This document shows, piece by piece, positions 1 through 12,000 of a stretch of 64,000 bases of DNA. This DNA comes from Haematococcus lacustris (Eukaryota > Chlorophyta > Chlorophyceae > Chlamydomonadales > Haematococcaceae), in contig JASKMD010000024.1 of NCBI GenBank assembly GCA_030144725.1, forward strand, positions 5,539,345 through 5,603,344, in the 5' to 3' direction. Positions within the stretch are counted from its first letter, which is position 1; each line of letters opens with the position of its first letter. The position numbers were made by a program, and so were the translations under genes. Under the pieces are notes generated by a model. The model did not search any database and was not told the DNA's origin. It saw nothing but the letters and a program-made list of their open reading frames with translations.

Positions 1-3000
1 ATGCTTGCCATCACTGCTGGTCTTTTGCAGCAAGGCCTGGCTGGCTGCCCATCCCCCGCTCTGCTTCAGGTTGACTCAGCTGTCTGAGCAGGAGGCCGCA
101 ATGGCAGCTGAGCTGGCGGAGCTGCGCCGCAGGATGGCCACCCAGCAGCAGCAGCGCAGCATGGAGCTGGGCATGGTCACGCAGCGCCTGCTGCACAGTG
201 AGGCCTCGCCACCACCAGCTGCCAAGACCATGCCACGCCCTCATGGTACGTGCTCCAGTGCAAAACAGCAACTGCACATGTGAAGCCATGCTCAACCTAG
301 AACTGGACTCATGCAATTGCCAATGTTTACTCCCCACTAGTTAATGCTGCAGAGCAGCAGCTTCCTTGCACAGCTACATCGGCAGGGGGCTGGCAGGGCC
401 CACCTGTGACTGGGAGTGTGGCTCATGCTTGCCTTTTCCTCGCAGGTTTACTGGAGCAGGGCAGCAGGTCACCAACCCACAGCCGGCCTGCCACAGCCTG
501 GGGAGCCCCAAGCTCAGCCCTGGACCCACCCCTCCCAGTGCCACTGCCATCAGCGCTGCAGCCAGGGGGTGCCTCAGGCCTTCCCCGGCTTGATCACACA
601 GACACGCTGGCACTAGCAGCTTACCAGCACTCTGTGCCAGCAGGGACAGCACCCCAGCAGCACCCAGCAGCTGCACTGCCGCAGGCGCCCTTGCCCCCAC
701 ACCCACTCCTGAACACACAGCAAGCGCAGCAAGACCAGGTAGGACAAGGGCCGGCACAGCAGCAGTGGCTAGCACACAGGGATGGCTCCCAGCACTGGCC
801 GCAGCCGCAGTTACAGCAGTGGCAGCAAGAGCAGCGACCACAGGCCAGCATGTATCAGCCTGCCACTGGGCCTGTGCCACCACTCCCTCCACCCCCCGCT
901 CATGCCCCACCCAGCCTGGCCCCCTACCTGGAGCCCACCGTTGCCTCCGTCTCATTCTCCGACATTCCTCATCCCCCTCCCCTCCCCACACAGCTGGCTC
1001 CACCTCCTGCTTCCTACTCCCCACAGCCTGCAGCCGCAACCGCCCCCACCATTCTGCTGCAGCCTACCTTCCCACAACCTCCGCTGGTCACAGCCTCCTC
1101 TCACCCAGGCAACCCCACCACAGCCGCTCCTGCGCCCTACCCCAGCCTCCCTGGCTTGCCCTCCACAGCACAAAGCCACCACCCTGCACAGCCAGGCACT
1201 GCCGTGCCTCCACTGCCATCCACAACAGCAGCGTTAGCACCAGGGCCAGGCACCGCGGTGGCGCTGCTGACCAGTGGTAGTCAAGCTGGTTCCTCCCTGC
1301 CGGCTCAGCAGCTGGGCGATGCGCCGGCTGCTAGTGGCTGGGCTGCAGCTGCTGGCCTGGCAGTGAGTGTGGGGGGGAGCGACGTCATGGGATCAACACT
1401 GGGCTCTACCCTGCCGCCCCTGCCGCCTAGCCTGTCCCCTAATACCGGCGCCAGGGCTTCAGGTGCGGAGCCCCCGGCCACATCACGCACCTACATGCCA
1501 ATGCACCTGCCAGCCCCCCAGGGCATGGCAGAACCCCCAGGGCATGGCAGCTGCCTATCAGAGCTGGCTTGTAGACGTGCCTGCTCGTTCTCAGGGAAGG
1601 GGAAAGCTCTGGCTAGTAGCAAATAGCGTGCGATTTGGCGAGGGATGGCCAAGTTGTTCTGCAAACAGCTAACATGCTGGCAAATGATGAGCTGTTTGGT
1701 GTGGCATGGGGTTTGAGCTGGGGTTTGTGGCAGCTTCACAATAGCTAGGGCTGTGACGTCACCAGGAGGCTGAGAGCAGCAGTTGGGGTCACTACCTACA
1801 CCACCTGTTCCATGAACACCCTGTTGGGACCATGCATAACATGCATCTTGTGTGCCTGACACCCCTAGGTCCTCCCCCTGGCCTTATGCTGGTCCAAGAC
1901 CTATCCAGCACAGCACCACCCGCCCTGCCTACACAGCCACAGGCAGCAGAAAGCAAGGCCATGGTGCCCCCCTCCCTGGATTTTGTTCGAGCGGCGCAGG
2001 TGAGCAAGCACGAGTTCTGTATGTGCTGCAGTGCTGCATGTAACTAGCACCAGCACTTAAAACCATCAACTCTACCCTAACCTATACCCATACCCTAGCT
2101 CAACCTACCTAGCATTAGCATCTCCTCTGCTACTGCTTTCTTGTGTGTTCTACTCGTCGTGGCGTAGCTCTATGCACAAGTGTGATTCATGCACAAGTGT
2201 GATCCATGCACAAGTGTCAGGGACCCAGGGTGACTTTAGAGGACAGCAGTTTGAGCATCCTCACTGCCACGCCTGCTTTAACAGGAAGCCAAGCTGCGTC
2301 TGCTTCAGCAGCAGCAAGGACAGCGGCTGTCGACTCAGCTGCAGGAACAGCAAGAATCAAGGTGAGAGGTGGAATGGTGCAGCAAGTATGGGTGGGGGGT
2401 GGGGGTGGGGGGTGGGGGTGGTCAGGTAAGGCAGACACAATCATCAGCCCCTTCGTGTGTGTTGCTGTTTGCCATAACAGACAAGTGCTGAGCTCGGACC
2501 ATGACTCAGACGACGAACACAGACCCACAGCGGCAGGCAACAAGAAAGCAAGTCCTGCGCTGTCAAGGACGAGCGTGGACTCCTTCCACAACTCTCTGAC
2601 CTCCTCTGTGGCCAGTGGCATGGGTGAAAGCTCCACCCCGCTGCCCCTGAGGATGCAGGCAGCTGCACCCCGCCCACCTAGTGGCCCCACGCGTGAGTCT
2701 TACAGCTCAAGGCAGGCCCTGCCAGGGTTGACAGGCCCCATGTGCTCAACCCATCAACTCAACACCACCACTCACCTGTACAGGGTGTCTGATTGGCGAT
2801 GACTGATGGAGGCGACAGCCTGCATGTCAGCCGTGCATTTGCCCTCTGCCACACACCTGCCCTTAACTTGCTACAGCCACCATGGCCCCACCACAGGCGT
2901 AACCCTGCCAGCACCCTGCTGCATCTAAGTGCTGAAGCTGGCGCCCTGGCACGCAGGGTACGGGCAGCCCTCTGTTGCAGGCCAGACAGCAGCTAGCTCT

Positions 3001-3528
3001 GCCTCTCAATCGTCCCCGGCAGCCTCATCCTCAGGATCAGGCTACCCGGCCTTGGAGGCTCCGGCAGCTCATGACCATACAGGTGGGCTCAGGCGCAACC
3101 CGCCACACCACGGCCTACACACTGTGGCTAAGCAGCCTTGCCTGGCTGAAGGAGCCATGCATGGATGATGATGGCCTACATTGCACAACCCATCACCCTT
3201 TTGCCTGCTTAACCGCCTCAAAGCCATATCATCATCAGCGCGGTATAACCATCCCTATCTGAGGTATAGGGAAAAGTATAGGTGCGCCATTGGCGTCATG
3301 GCTGGGACATGCTTGACCAGGCGTGCCTCTACCCTCGTGCACCCTGCAGGTGATGAAGGCCAAGAGGATGACGCTGATGAGGGGTTTGATGATGACGATG
3401 ACCTGCCCAGCGACTTGGGGAACATCAGCGTGGGCGAGGACAGCGAGCTGATTGTTGGGGACGGTGACAGTGATGCTGGCCTGGGTAACGTGGCGGGAGA
3501 GGGGGGCAGCTCAGGATCGGTGTTCTAA
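1..3528 (+). CDS. 3' part of an unrecognised low-complexity, coiled-coil multi-exon gene (5' end off window)
   Basis: I do not recognise the protein. One supported exon is 70-245 (acceptor TTCAG, donor GTACGT). It encodes a heptad-like helix rich in Glu, Ala, Arg and Gln and ends in phase 1. The exon opening at 445 (acceptor CGCAG) continues in frame into a very long Pro/Ala/Gln-rich stretch read to about 1626; I could not place its donor. Further likely exons are 1868-1999 (donor GTGAGC), about 2282-2361 (Gln-rich helix beginning EAKLRLLQQQQGQRL), about 2481-2692 (Ser-rich), and a last exon from about 3349 to the stop at 3526-3528. That last exon is strongly acidic (EGFDDDDDLPSDLG) and ends GSSGSVF. 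A TGTAA motif, the usual chlorophyte poly(A) signal, lies at about 3628. A scaffold or regulatory protein is possible, but no catalytic motif is visible. Confidence 0.5.
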
Positions 3529-4873
3529 GCATCTACCGTGAGGAAATAGGGCAAGGTATAGGAAGAACATGCATGGGTGGCCAATGCCGTGGGCGCATCA
3601 CATGATGTATAATTGGCAGTGTATTACATGATGTAATGGATCTCACTTCCGCCTCACTGCAGTTGCCGGCACTCCTGTTGGATGGCGACCCGATGCACCC
3701 CCCAACACGGCCGCTCCGCTCCGATAGTGTTGCTGTGTCCATGAGATATCCCCCATCCCGCCTCCCTCTCCCCCCGCCCAGGGACCCCCTGCCCCTGCCC
3801 AGGACCAGCCACCTCCCCCTGTACAGAACCCCCCTGTACAGGCCCCACCTCCCCCTGCCATGGGCCCCCCTGGTGCACCTGGCCCAGTCCCACGACCCCA
3901 GGCCCCCCCGTGGGGCACGTCGGAAAGTTTCGGACCTCTGATTCGCGCCTTATCAGAGCCTTATCATAATAAAACACCTCTAAAAAGCGTTTAAAAAGCC
4001 TCTTAAACCCTCTGAGCAGCCGGTTTTTAGGGCTCCGTAACTCTCCGACACCAAGTTGGTGACCAACCCCTGCCTCAGCTTCCAGCGCATTGGAGAGAGC
4101 ATGCAGCGGCCCCTGAAGCTGTGCAGCCGGACGGACCGGGAAGCTCTGCCCCCCACTGGCAAGGAGCAACAGCAGGGCTACAAGCTGCAGAGTACCGGCG
4201 GGGTATTTATGGCCGGGCCCGCAACAATGCAAGGGCCCTTGTAGTTTACACAGTTGTTTAGTTTCGGTGAGGTGCCCAGTGGTCTAGGGGGAACGTGCCA
4301 CCGGTGTGGGGTTTGTGGTCATCAAGGGTGCGACCGAGGATGCTTGGCATGGCAGGGGGCGCTGTGTCAGCTGCCGTGCTGCCCCCTGCGCTGCCCATCT
4401 GCGGTGGCTTCATGCTCACTCTGCTCACCACACAAGTAATGCATCTTCGACAAAGCAGTTTTGTCCTATTGCAGCTTACTGTGTTATAGTGAGCGTCAAG
4501 CACAACTGACATGTGTCGAGTAGTAGCAATTGTAGGGCAGGCAAGCCACTCTTACATTCCTCTCATTCACTCATTAATGCAAGCATACAAAGAAATACAA
4601 CGGCCTACAGGTCACACCATGCAATGTAGAACTATGCAGTTTATGACTATGCAAACAACTCTTAGTGAGGCCAGCAAGGCCAATAGGCAGCAACGTCACC
4701 AGAGTGATCACAAGGGCAGTGGTGATGCTGTCAGTGCTGCTGCTAGCTCAAGTCAACCACCATAAACTGTTGTAACATAACTGCTGGAACAGGCCATGGC
4801 TATTATACATTGGCAATCACACCCGTGTTAGTGCTGTAGATCACTCACTGGCGAGTGCAGTGTCAGGCAGCTG
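3529..4873. other. Intergenic, no supported gene
   Basis: This interval lies between the stop of the leftmost gene and the 3' end of the SelU-like gene, which converges on it. It contains a Pro-rich CCCCCTG/CCCCTG low-complexity stretch at about 3765-3910 and an AT-richer stretch with several TTAT runs at about 3940-4000. Open frames here are explained by composition. It probably holds the two 3' UTRs; TGTAA occurs near 3628 on + and TTACA (TGTAA on -) near 4553. Confidence 0.5.
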
Positions 4874-6172
4874 TCAGGCAGGCCCTGTGCCTGCTGTCTT
4901 GGCTGCTGCTTGCATGGCTTGCAGCACCTCTGCATGGTCTGCATGTACACCCAGGTCCGTCTCTAGGTGAGAGTACAGCACCCCGGCCTCCCCCTTGCCT
5001 ATCACCATGAGGCCCCCCATGATCAGGCCCTCTCCCACCAGGTTGTGCTCCGACACCTGCTGCTGGGCCTGCAGCAAGGCAGCAAGGGCGGGTAAGCCAC
5101 TAACTTTACCAAGCACTTCTCCACAGCACAGGAGCAGCAGTAGCGGGCTCGGGATAGCCACATAGGATCAAACTGCATTGCTGGTATCAAGACCCAGGTC
5201 AGCCCATGTATACACTTCTGCGCACCAGTTCTCTTGCCTGCCACCATGCGGTGATGACGAAGACGTGGCAGGTGCAGGTGCATGGCCCGGGTATGGCAAA
5301 AGGCTCGTGCACGCGCAGCTGCACCGTGCCTTGCAGGGTATTTACCACTTATGATATGCAGTGTCCCATGAGCCTGAAAAAGCTGCTGGTGTGGGGACTA
5401 CCCTGGTTAGCCCCTCGACCGGGTCGCCTCTGGTTGTTGAGACGATCGCATTATTCACTATGTGCATGGCATCTTCATAATAGACCAGGGGTGGCAGCAT
5501 AAAGTGATCATGGCACACCACCTGGAGAGGCCGCCCACCTTTCTGATGCGTGCCCAGGTGGATGAGAAGGGATTCAACAAGCTCAAGCTACTGCCCTTGA
5601 CAACCTGGCCACCGCCCAGCGCCTTGTAGAACGCCTTGTCCACATCGTGGTACAAGGGCCCGGGCCAGTAAGCGGGTGCAAATGCCTCAATCTGCGACGA
5701 GGTGAGGCAGAGAGGGTGTTGCAATACATTCGTTAAACACACAATGGCAGGACATGGAGCAGCTGGTAGTAGACAAAGCGTGTCGATGCAAAGGTGCAGT
5801 GCCAGGGCAACTCCACTGCCGCCATCAACGCACCTCTCGCTCACGCCACTCGTGCACTACGCAGTTCATAGAGATGCCCAAAGCCTCCGCCTTTTCATGC
5901 AACTGCCACAGGCGCTTGGCCTCATCACGACACAGAACTGCAACCATGTACAGTGGCAGGGAAGGCTGCGTCATGCGATGACGCTGTGGTCCACACAAGC
6001 TGCATGGAGCTGGCACTTTTGAAAACGGGGTAGCGACAGCGAACGCACCGCAGCCAGGTCTCCTCAAAACTAGCACCAGCGCAGGCTGCGTAGCCCATAG
6101 CTTGTCCGAGAGAATCTGGGTGCCCGTGATGCTTCGTAGCACCGCTCCTGCCACATGGCGTAGCTCGGGCAT
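4874..6172 (-). CDS. Peroxiredoxin-like 2 / SelU (FAM213, AhpC-TSA-like) family protein, Cys form
   Basis: Thioredoxin-fold redox protein of the PRXL2/SelU/prostamide-synthase-like family. The model has four exons: 6172-6049, 5937-5834, 5691-5539 and 5068-4874 (stop TGA). All splice phases close and the product is about 191 residues. Exon 1 ends in RRPGC and exon 2 resumes VLCRDEA, restoring the family CxxC redox motif C-V-L-C across the intron. Later family blocks are HEWRERE, FAPAYWPGPLYHD, FYKALGGG, LLNPFSSTWARIR, and near the C-terminus GGLMVIGKGEAGVLY. The SelU position holds Cys, so no selenocysteine or SECIS is needed. The start at 6172 is the nearest Met in frame, and a further upstream leader exon is possible. 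A hAT-type MITE (6317-6766) lies 145 bp upstream, probably in the promoter. The family role is antioxidant or disulfide exchange; the cell compartment is not decided. Confidence 0.82.
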
Positions 6173-6308
6173 CCTTGCGGAGTGGGCTTGATGACAGAAT
6201 GTGTGGCGCAGAGGTGCGGCGTGCGATTTTACATGTGACGTACACATAAACCACATGTAATCAGAATCTGCACGGTATCTGCGGGAGTTACGATGCCCAT
6301 AATTCAGC

Positions 6309-6774
6309 CCCCGCACCAGTGATGGGTAATACAAGATACGTGTATCGATACCGATACGTGTGTTTTGTATAATACCAAAATACACGTATCGTATTAAAAA
6401 ATACAAGTGCCGGCCGGCAAGTTGCGTGGATGCTTTAGAAGCAGCTGCTGGCTGCTACCACAACTAGTGTCCGCGCTTAAGCAATGCCGCGCGGGCTAAA
6501 GCCATCGGCTTGCTCCCGGAGCAGCCGGTCGCATGTGCCGAACTACATGCAAGAACATCAGAGTTGGGAGGCCCTGACTTTCAGACGTCGCCGTCCTGCC
6601 CAGACATCAAGGACAGGCTGCGGGACTGGCTGCGCTGCTCCTAGCTGCTCCTTTCCCGCGTGACATGTTGCCTCTGTATCGCTGTATTGTATCGATACAA
6701 AAAATACACGTTTTTTCTTGTATTTTCTTGTATTTCCTGTATCGATACACGTATTACCCATCACTGCCCCGCAC
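6309..6774. mobile_element. hAT-type non-autonomous MITE (450 bp, 6317-6766) with perfect 8-bp TSD
   Basis: The element begins CAGTGATGGGTAATAC and ends with its inverted copy GTATTACCCATCACTG. The flanking 8-mers at 6309-6316 and 6767-6774 are both CCCCGCAC, a perfect target-site duplication. CAGTG termini plus an 8-bp duplication are diagnostic of hAT elements. There is no transposase frame. Both subterminal zones are AT-rich and packed with GTATCGATAC/ACACGTATCG motifs, unlike the GC-rich surroundings. It sits between the divergent starts of the SelU-like gene (-) and the gene starting at 7123 (+), so it could influence either promoter. Confidence 0.93.
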
Positions 6775-7122
6775 CCTACAGCTTTCTCTCTTGCTACTCC
6801 AGATCCATGTCCATAGCTTACGCAACTGTATGCAGCTGTTCATAGCTTTTAGCAATGGTGTCGTGTGTTTTCCTAGCTTGGAACATAAGTAGCAGGCACT
6901 TACCCGTAACCTCTCGCATTTTGCACCCAAGGTCTAGAATTATAGGATTTCTTAGGAATCTGAGCCACCTAGTATTCTATGGGCGCGCCCTATTAGGGAT
7001 ACAGGAAACTGGACAACCAAAATCACAACCATAGGAAAGACAGCCAAAAAAGAGAACTTGTGCATCGCGGTCCATGTAAGCAGCTCGGCGTGAAGGACAC
7101 TGCTACGATTGCAAGACCAGAC

Positions 7123-9748
7123 ATGCCGCTCTACCTGGCAACGCACATCGTCGACACCGTAACCGCACGTGTGCCGCTAGCGATCATCGTACTCCTGGAC
7201 TACTGCAAACGGCGCAGCCTTCCTCCCTATCTTCTGAACCGGTTTGTGCTTCCATGTGAAAAGGTTTCCATTTCCCTGTGGGACGCACCTGGCGAGCAGG
7301 AGCTGCTGCTGTGGCTCGAAGATGCTTTGGACCAGGAGATCCGACACGAGGTACACGAGGTGAGTGCGGCACGTAAGCAGCCACGCTCATGTTTATATGA
7401 CAAGAGGTGTACTTAGCTGCCCAGACACCTCCTGATGGCGCTGTGGATATTTCAGGTTCAGGAGGAGTTCTGCTGGGGCTACACCCTGGAGTTGACACGC
7501 CTGCGGACAGCAGACAAGGTGCGCAAGGCAGGCCATGCGAAAGACGCTCAAAGTAAGGCATGTAACCTTGAAGCTGCGGGGCTTAACAACAACCTTTGAC
7601 TCCTAGTGAAAGCTATCGTAGAAGCTAGGTTAAGGTTGAGGCTACCAACGTTGCTTCACTGAATTATTCCAATGTGTAGTGTGTGAGAGTCGGACTTGGA
7701 GTGTTGCCTACAGCTGTGGGTGTTCAGCGTAGCCAGCCACCCCACTCCTTCACCACACTCCCTCTAGGTCAGCCGCCCAAGTCACCAGGGGTAGACATGC
7801 AGGCTGATCCCCCTGCTCCTGCCCATTTCCCCACCTTTATCCCAGTTCTCGCCCCAGCCATAGCCCTCACTTGCCACCTCTGTTCTCGGGACACTCCTGG
7901 GCCCGCCCCCAAGCTACTGTTGTGGCCACGCAACCCTGGTTGCTCCTACAAAGATACAAAGCCTGTGCGCAAGCTACTGTTGTGGCAGCCCCACATCTTA
8001 TTCTGCTGTCAGGGCAGCAGCAGCAGCAGCAGCAGCAGCAGGCCCTGCGAGGACCAGCCCAGCAATCACAACCGCATCACAGCATGGTTGCCCTTACGGA
8101 CCTGCCCATACTCACAAGGGTTGACCTGCAGCTTCACCTCACTATATCAACGTGTTGAGGCAAACGCAGGCTGAGACTGGTCAAGAGGCAGAAGGCAACT
8201 ACCAGGGAATGGGAGCATGACCCTGAGCCAGATACTAAGTGCAAGCTGTGTAAAAAGCGGTGCTAGATGATGTTATGCGGCAGGTGGCGTCTAGCGGGCG
8301 CAGCGCGTTGGAGAGGATTACTGCCACGGCTGTGAAGGCGGGTGACGGGTTCCAACGCCAGGTGTGCACCCCGCTCCTGATACAGCTGCTGCCATGGCCA
8401 AGAGACTATGCATGGGGTCGTGGATGACATCATTGCCAATATGATGACCACATAGCCTCCTGCCAGCCTGGGCACACGCCCTGCCCTGCTTCACCATCTC
8501 CTCCCACACACGGCTGGTCCTGGTGCCGCTACAACGCTACCAACCCTCACTGGCCAGCTGCCTCCCCTGATCCCTCCCCAAAGAACCCCCTGTCCACCTC
8601 CTGCACTACGTCTGCCCCCTGTCTGGCCCCCTGCCTGCCCCCTGCCTGCCCCCTGCCTGCCCCCTGCCTGGCCCCCTGCCTGCCCCCTGCCTGCCCCCTG
8701 CCTGGCCCCCTGCTTGCCCCCTGCCTGGCCCCCTGCCTGGGCCCCTTGCCTGCCCCCTTGTCTGGCCCACTGCTGCTTGCCTGTCTGCTGCAGTTGGAGG
8801 CGCTGGATCAGCGCACCAACATCCTGACCGCCGCTGAGTCAGCCTTGGCTCGGGTGCGTGCGGCGGCAGGCAGCACCCTGGATACGGCTGCAGCTACCTA
8901 CACGGCCGCTGCCAGCAGGGCCACCGCGTCTAGGGCCGGCACCCCTGACCCCTCCACCACCCCCCCGCATGCCCAGGCAGGCCAGGCGGCTCCCCAGCAG
9001 CAGCAGCTGGACGGGGGGCAGGCAGCGGCTGGGGGCTGGGACGCAGCAGGCCATCAGGGGACCACCACGGCGTCCACTGTCGCGGCGAACGTCCAGGCTC
9101 AGCTGTGAGTGTGACAAGCGTGAGGCAGGTGCTGCAGGTGGGCTAAGGCAGGTGTAGGTGCTAGGCAATTGAGTGTGAGAAAGCTGCCTGTAGTGTGATA
9201 GCCTGGCGGGCAGTAGGCTAGAGGCTGTAATCTGGCGTGATGATTGCGTGCTGTATGGCAAGCTGGGCAAGACTGATGTGTTCATGGCTATTCGTGCCAG
9301 CCGAGCTGTGGCCACAGCCAGCAGGGCAGGGGCCAGCAGATGGCTGCAGGGCAGCCGGCCCGCCTGCGAGCACGTTTGGGAGGGGCTGAGCAGGGGTGAG
9401 TGACAATCAGTGGTGGATAATACGCGCTATAGTCGGCTATGGCTCGGCTCGGCTGGTTGGCAAACAGGTAGGCCTGCACGTAATGACCACTCACAAGGAA
9501 AACATCTGCAAGGCTTCCCTAGATAAACTGCTGAACCCCCTACGCCCTTGTCTGCATGTGCTTGTTCGCTTGCCCGCCTGTCCACCTGCCCGCTTGCCCG
9601 CCTGCCCACCTGCCTGCCTGCCCGCCTGCCTGCCTGCCTGCCTGCCTGCCTGCCCGCCTGCCCGCCTGCCCGCCTGCCCACCTGCCTGCCTGCCTGCCTG
9701 CCTGCCCGCCTGCCCGCCTGCCCGCCTGCCCGCCTGCCCGCCTGCCCG

Positions 9749-9820
<72 letters not shown>

Positions 9821-9824
9821 CCCG

Positions 9825-9892
<68 letters not shown>

Positions 9893-10561
9893 AATCTGTC
9901 CTGCCCCCTCCCCCTGTGGCTCTGCAGCTCCAAGGCCTCCTCCACCTTCTCCTGGTTGGGTGGCCGCATGAAGGCCGGCCTCATCAACGCCACCACCACC
10001 AGTGGACTGCTGGCACCTCACCCCCCTGTACCTGCTCAGGCAACCATGCCGGCCATGCCTGGCTCCCCAGGCTTGGTGCACCCCAGCCTCGACCAACACC
10101 CCACCCCTGGTCAAGCATGGCATACCCAGGGGCAGGGCGCGTGGGGCTCTCAACCACCTCAACCACACCCCACTGCGCACTCAGGGCTTGTTGAGGCAGA
10201 GGGCCAGCAGTCAGCTGCCGCCTCCCAGCTGCCTGTCTCATCCCTCCCGGTCAGCACTCCCTCAGACACCCTAAGCCCGCCCCTGCCCCTGTCAGGGCCT
10301 GTTGCCCAGCATGGCGTCCCAGCATCTGCCCCGCCTGACCATCCACCGCCCAGCTATGCGCAGCTGCATGAGCCTGGGGTGAGGTCTGTGGCCCCAGCTG
10401 CTGCAGAGGTGCAGGCGGGCAGGGAGGCGGCCCCAGGGCCAGGGCCAGGGGTTCAGCGGCAGCCTCAGGGCGAGCGGCAGGCAGCGCAGAGCAAGGACCT
10501 CATGGACGGCCTGGACCAACTCACGCTGCCCACATCCGCCCCCATGCCCGCTTTCGTGTGA
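7123..10561 (+). CDS. Unrecognised four-exon gene: globular N-terminus, coiled coil, Pro-rich tail with PPPSY
   Basis: Four exons join with correct phases: 7123-7359, 7456-7518, 8794-9104 and 9928-10561 (stop TGA). The product is about 414 residues. Residues 1-79 look globular and contain LLDYCKRRSLPPYLLNRF and an acidic ELLLWLEDALDQEI segment. Residues 80-150 are predicted coiled coil (VQEEFCWGYTLELTRLRTAD into LEALDQRTNILTAAESALA). Then comes an Ala/Thr/Gln-rich linker, the block FSWLGGRMKAGLINATTTSG, and a long Pro/Ala/Gln tail holding PPPSYAQL, a PPxY-like motif of the kind bound by WW domains. The end DLMDGLDQLTLPTSAPMPAF may be a short helix motif. A membrane-trafficking adaptor is possible from the architecture alone. 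The Met at 7123 is the best start, but upstream exons cannot be excluded. Intron 3 carries a CCTG/CCCG array and a duplicated SET-gene fragment. Confidence 0.6.
8618..8760. repeat. CCCCTGCCTG(GC) minisatellite
   Basis: A tract of CTGCCCCCTGC and CTGGCCCC units covers the end of intron 2 of the gene at 7123-10561. It stops about 35 bp before the acceptor at 8793. It is a polypyrimidine-rich array extending the natural polypyrimidine tract of the acceptor. Confidence 0.8.
9291..9397 (+). pseudogene. Fragment of the SET-gene last exon, inside an intron
   Basis: About 105 bp align base for base, with a few changes, to the end of the SET-domain gene's last exon (32144-32250). Shared text includes GCCAGCCGAGCTGTGGCCAC, AGCAGATGGCTGCAGGGCAG and the terminal GGGGCTGAGCAGGGG. 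The upstream, conserved SET part is absent, so this is a non-functional relic. It sits in intron 3 of the gene at 7123-10561, in the same orientation. Confidence 0.75.
9571..9893. repeat. CCTG/CCCG tetranucleotide microsatellite
   Basis: About 320 bp of GCCT repeats with interspersed CCCG and CCAC variants lie immediately upstream of the last-exon acceptor (9927) of the surrounding gene. Both strands are open because the unit is stop-free, giving spurious Leu-Pro-Ala-Cys and Gln-Ala-Gly-Arg frames. Confidence 0.95.
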
Positions 10562-12000
10562 GTGGCCTGGCTGTGGGGCGGGGGGGCTGAGATCGGCAGC
10601 CTTTGCCTAGCCCTCACATTTGCCCGTGGTGGGCTGGGTGGGCTCAGCTGCCTGCACAGCCTGGGTGTGTTAGTTGGAGGGGGGGCTTTAGACCCAGGCT
10701 CCGAGGCTGCTGATGGAGTGGCTGCCTGGATGAGTGAGGGCTGGCTTGAGGGCATCTGAGGCCACTGCTCCCTCACCTGCTTCTGCCGCATGCTTTGTGG
10801 CAAGCGAGGGCCTGCCCTGGCATCAGCAACTTGATGTCTACTCAGACAGCGTAGAGCACACACCCTGCAGCGCAGCACCCCGTGACACGCTTGGTATCGC
10901 GGGCGTTGAGCTGGGCGCTGCTTTAGCTTGGCGGTGCTCTTCCTCATCCTTATAATTATGGTGCTGCTAATCGCTGCACTTTGAGAAGTTTGTGATTGTT
11001 ATGGGGCAACTCACAGTTTTCAGGGTTCATAGGGTTTGTACATTTGGCCAGTGTTCCTATAAGACAGGGTCAGGCAACTTGCTGCGGCGGGCAGTGGTGT
11101 GGTGTATGTGTGGGCCTGCTGCATTGTGCTATGCTGGCAGGTGGGTGGCCCATGATAGTCACAGCAGCGGCATCGGCATGGTCTTCATGCTACTGGCACT
11201 GCAGCTATACTTGCTGTCTCATGGTGTGCTTGTGTGTGGTTGCTGATGTCAAAGCTGTATAAATAAGATCATCACTGTTATTGTTGTTATTATTTGTTAC
11301 TCTTAATACATGCTGGTCATTGTGCTCACCAGTGCTCACCATTGAGCCACATCAACTGCTACCCATATTGCTGATTGCGATGACCTGACCTCCACCACGC
11401 CAACGGCCCTGCTAGCAGGCTACTTGCCTGCCCTAGGGCCAGTACTTATGTTTGGTCGTGATATGCGCTGGCACTGTGTGGATGTGCAAGCAACGCTGGT
11501 CTGTGCTGCTGCTGGTCGCAGGCTGGAGGACGACACCCCCTCCCCTGTGAACTTGCCAGGCCGCGCTGGTGCTTGAAGTAGTGCGAGACTGATGTGTCCA
11601 TGGCAATTGCAAATCTGGAATAAACCATGTAGTCCTTCACTGAGTTAGCCGACTGTGGCTGTGTTCAAACAATACTCAGCCTACCTGTAGCAAGATTTCC
11701 TCTAGGCAACAACATTAGGGTGTTACACCGCAAGCAGTCGGGTGAGTGCAGTCGGGTGGGGTCGGGCGATGCCTCAAATGCTTGTAGTCTAACGCTGTAA
11801 CGTACATTCTACGATCACTGTGATGACGAGAGCCCTGCAAAACTGGTCAGACTCTCAGTTCCAGGGTCAGGTACCTGCTTCAGGAAAAACCCACACCTAG
11901 AAACTTATTGCTACAATGTATTTATTATGCCGGCCCGCCTACTTGAGCAACACAGTGTACACACCGCCCACTTACACAACACACATTCGCCAGCCAAAGG
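10562..12000. other. Intergenic between the four-exon gene and Hikeshi
   Basis: This interval is lower in GC than the genes around it, with TTGTTATTATT at about 11278-11296. No exon with matching splice signals was found. It should contain the 3' UTR of the gene ending at 10561 and the promoter of the Hikeshi gene. Frames such as 10734-10955 lack family signatures. Confidence 0.5.

Noticed and set aside
3654..4232. 192-residue minus-strand frame with a hydrophobic start
   Set aside because: No homologous block or splice support. Composition comes from a Pro/Gly-rich low-complexity stretch.
5925..6060. Selenocysteine in the SelU-like protein
   Set aside because: The redox position reads TGC across the intron, and no in-frame TGA needs to be recoded.
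9427..10180. Gln-Ala-Gly-Arg and Leu-Pro-Ala-Cys repeat proteins
   Set aside because: They are translations of the CCTG/CCCG microsatellite, which is intronic in the gene model whose phases close.
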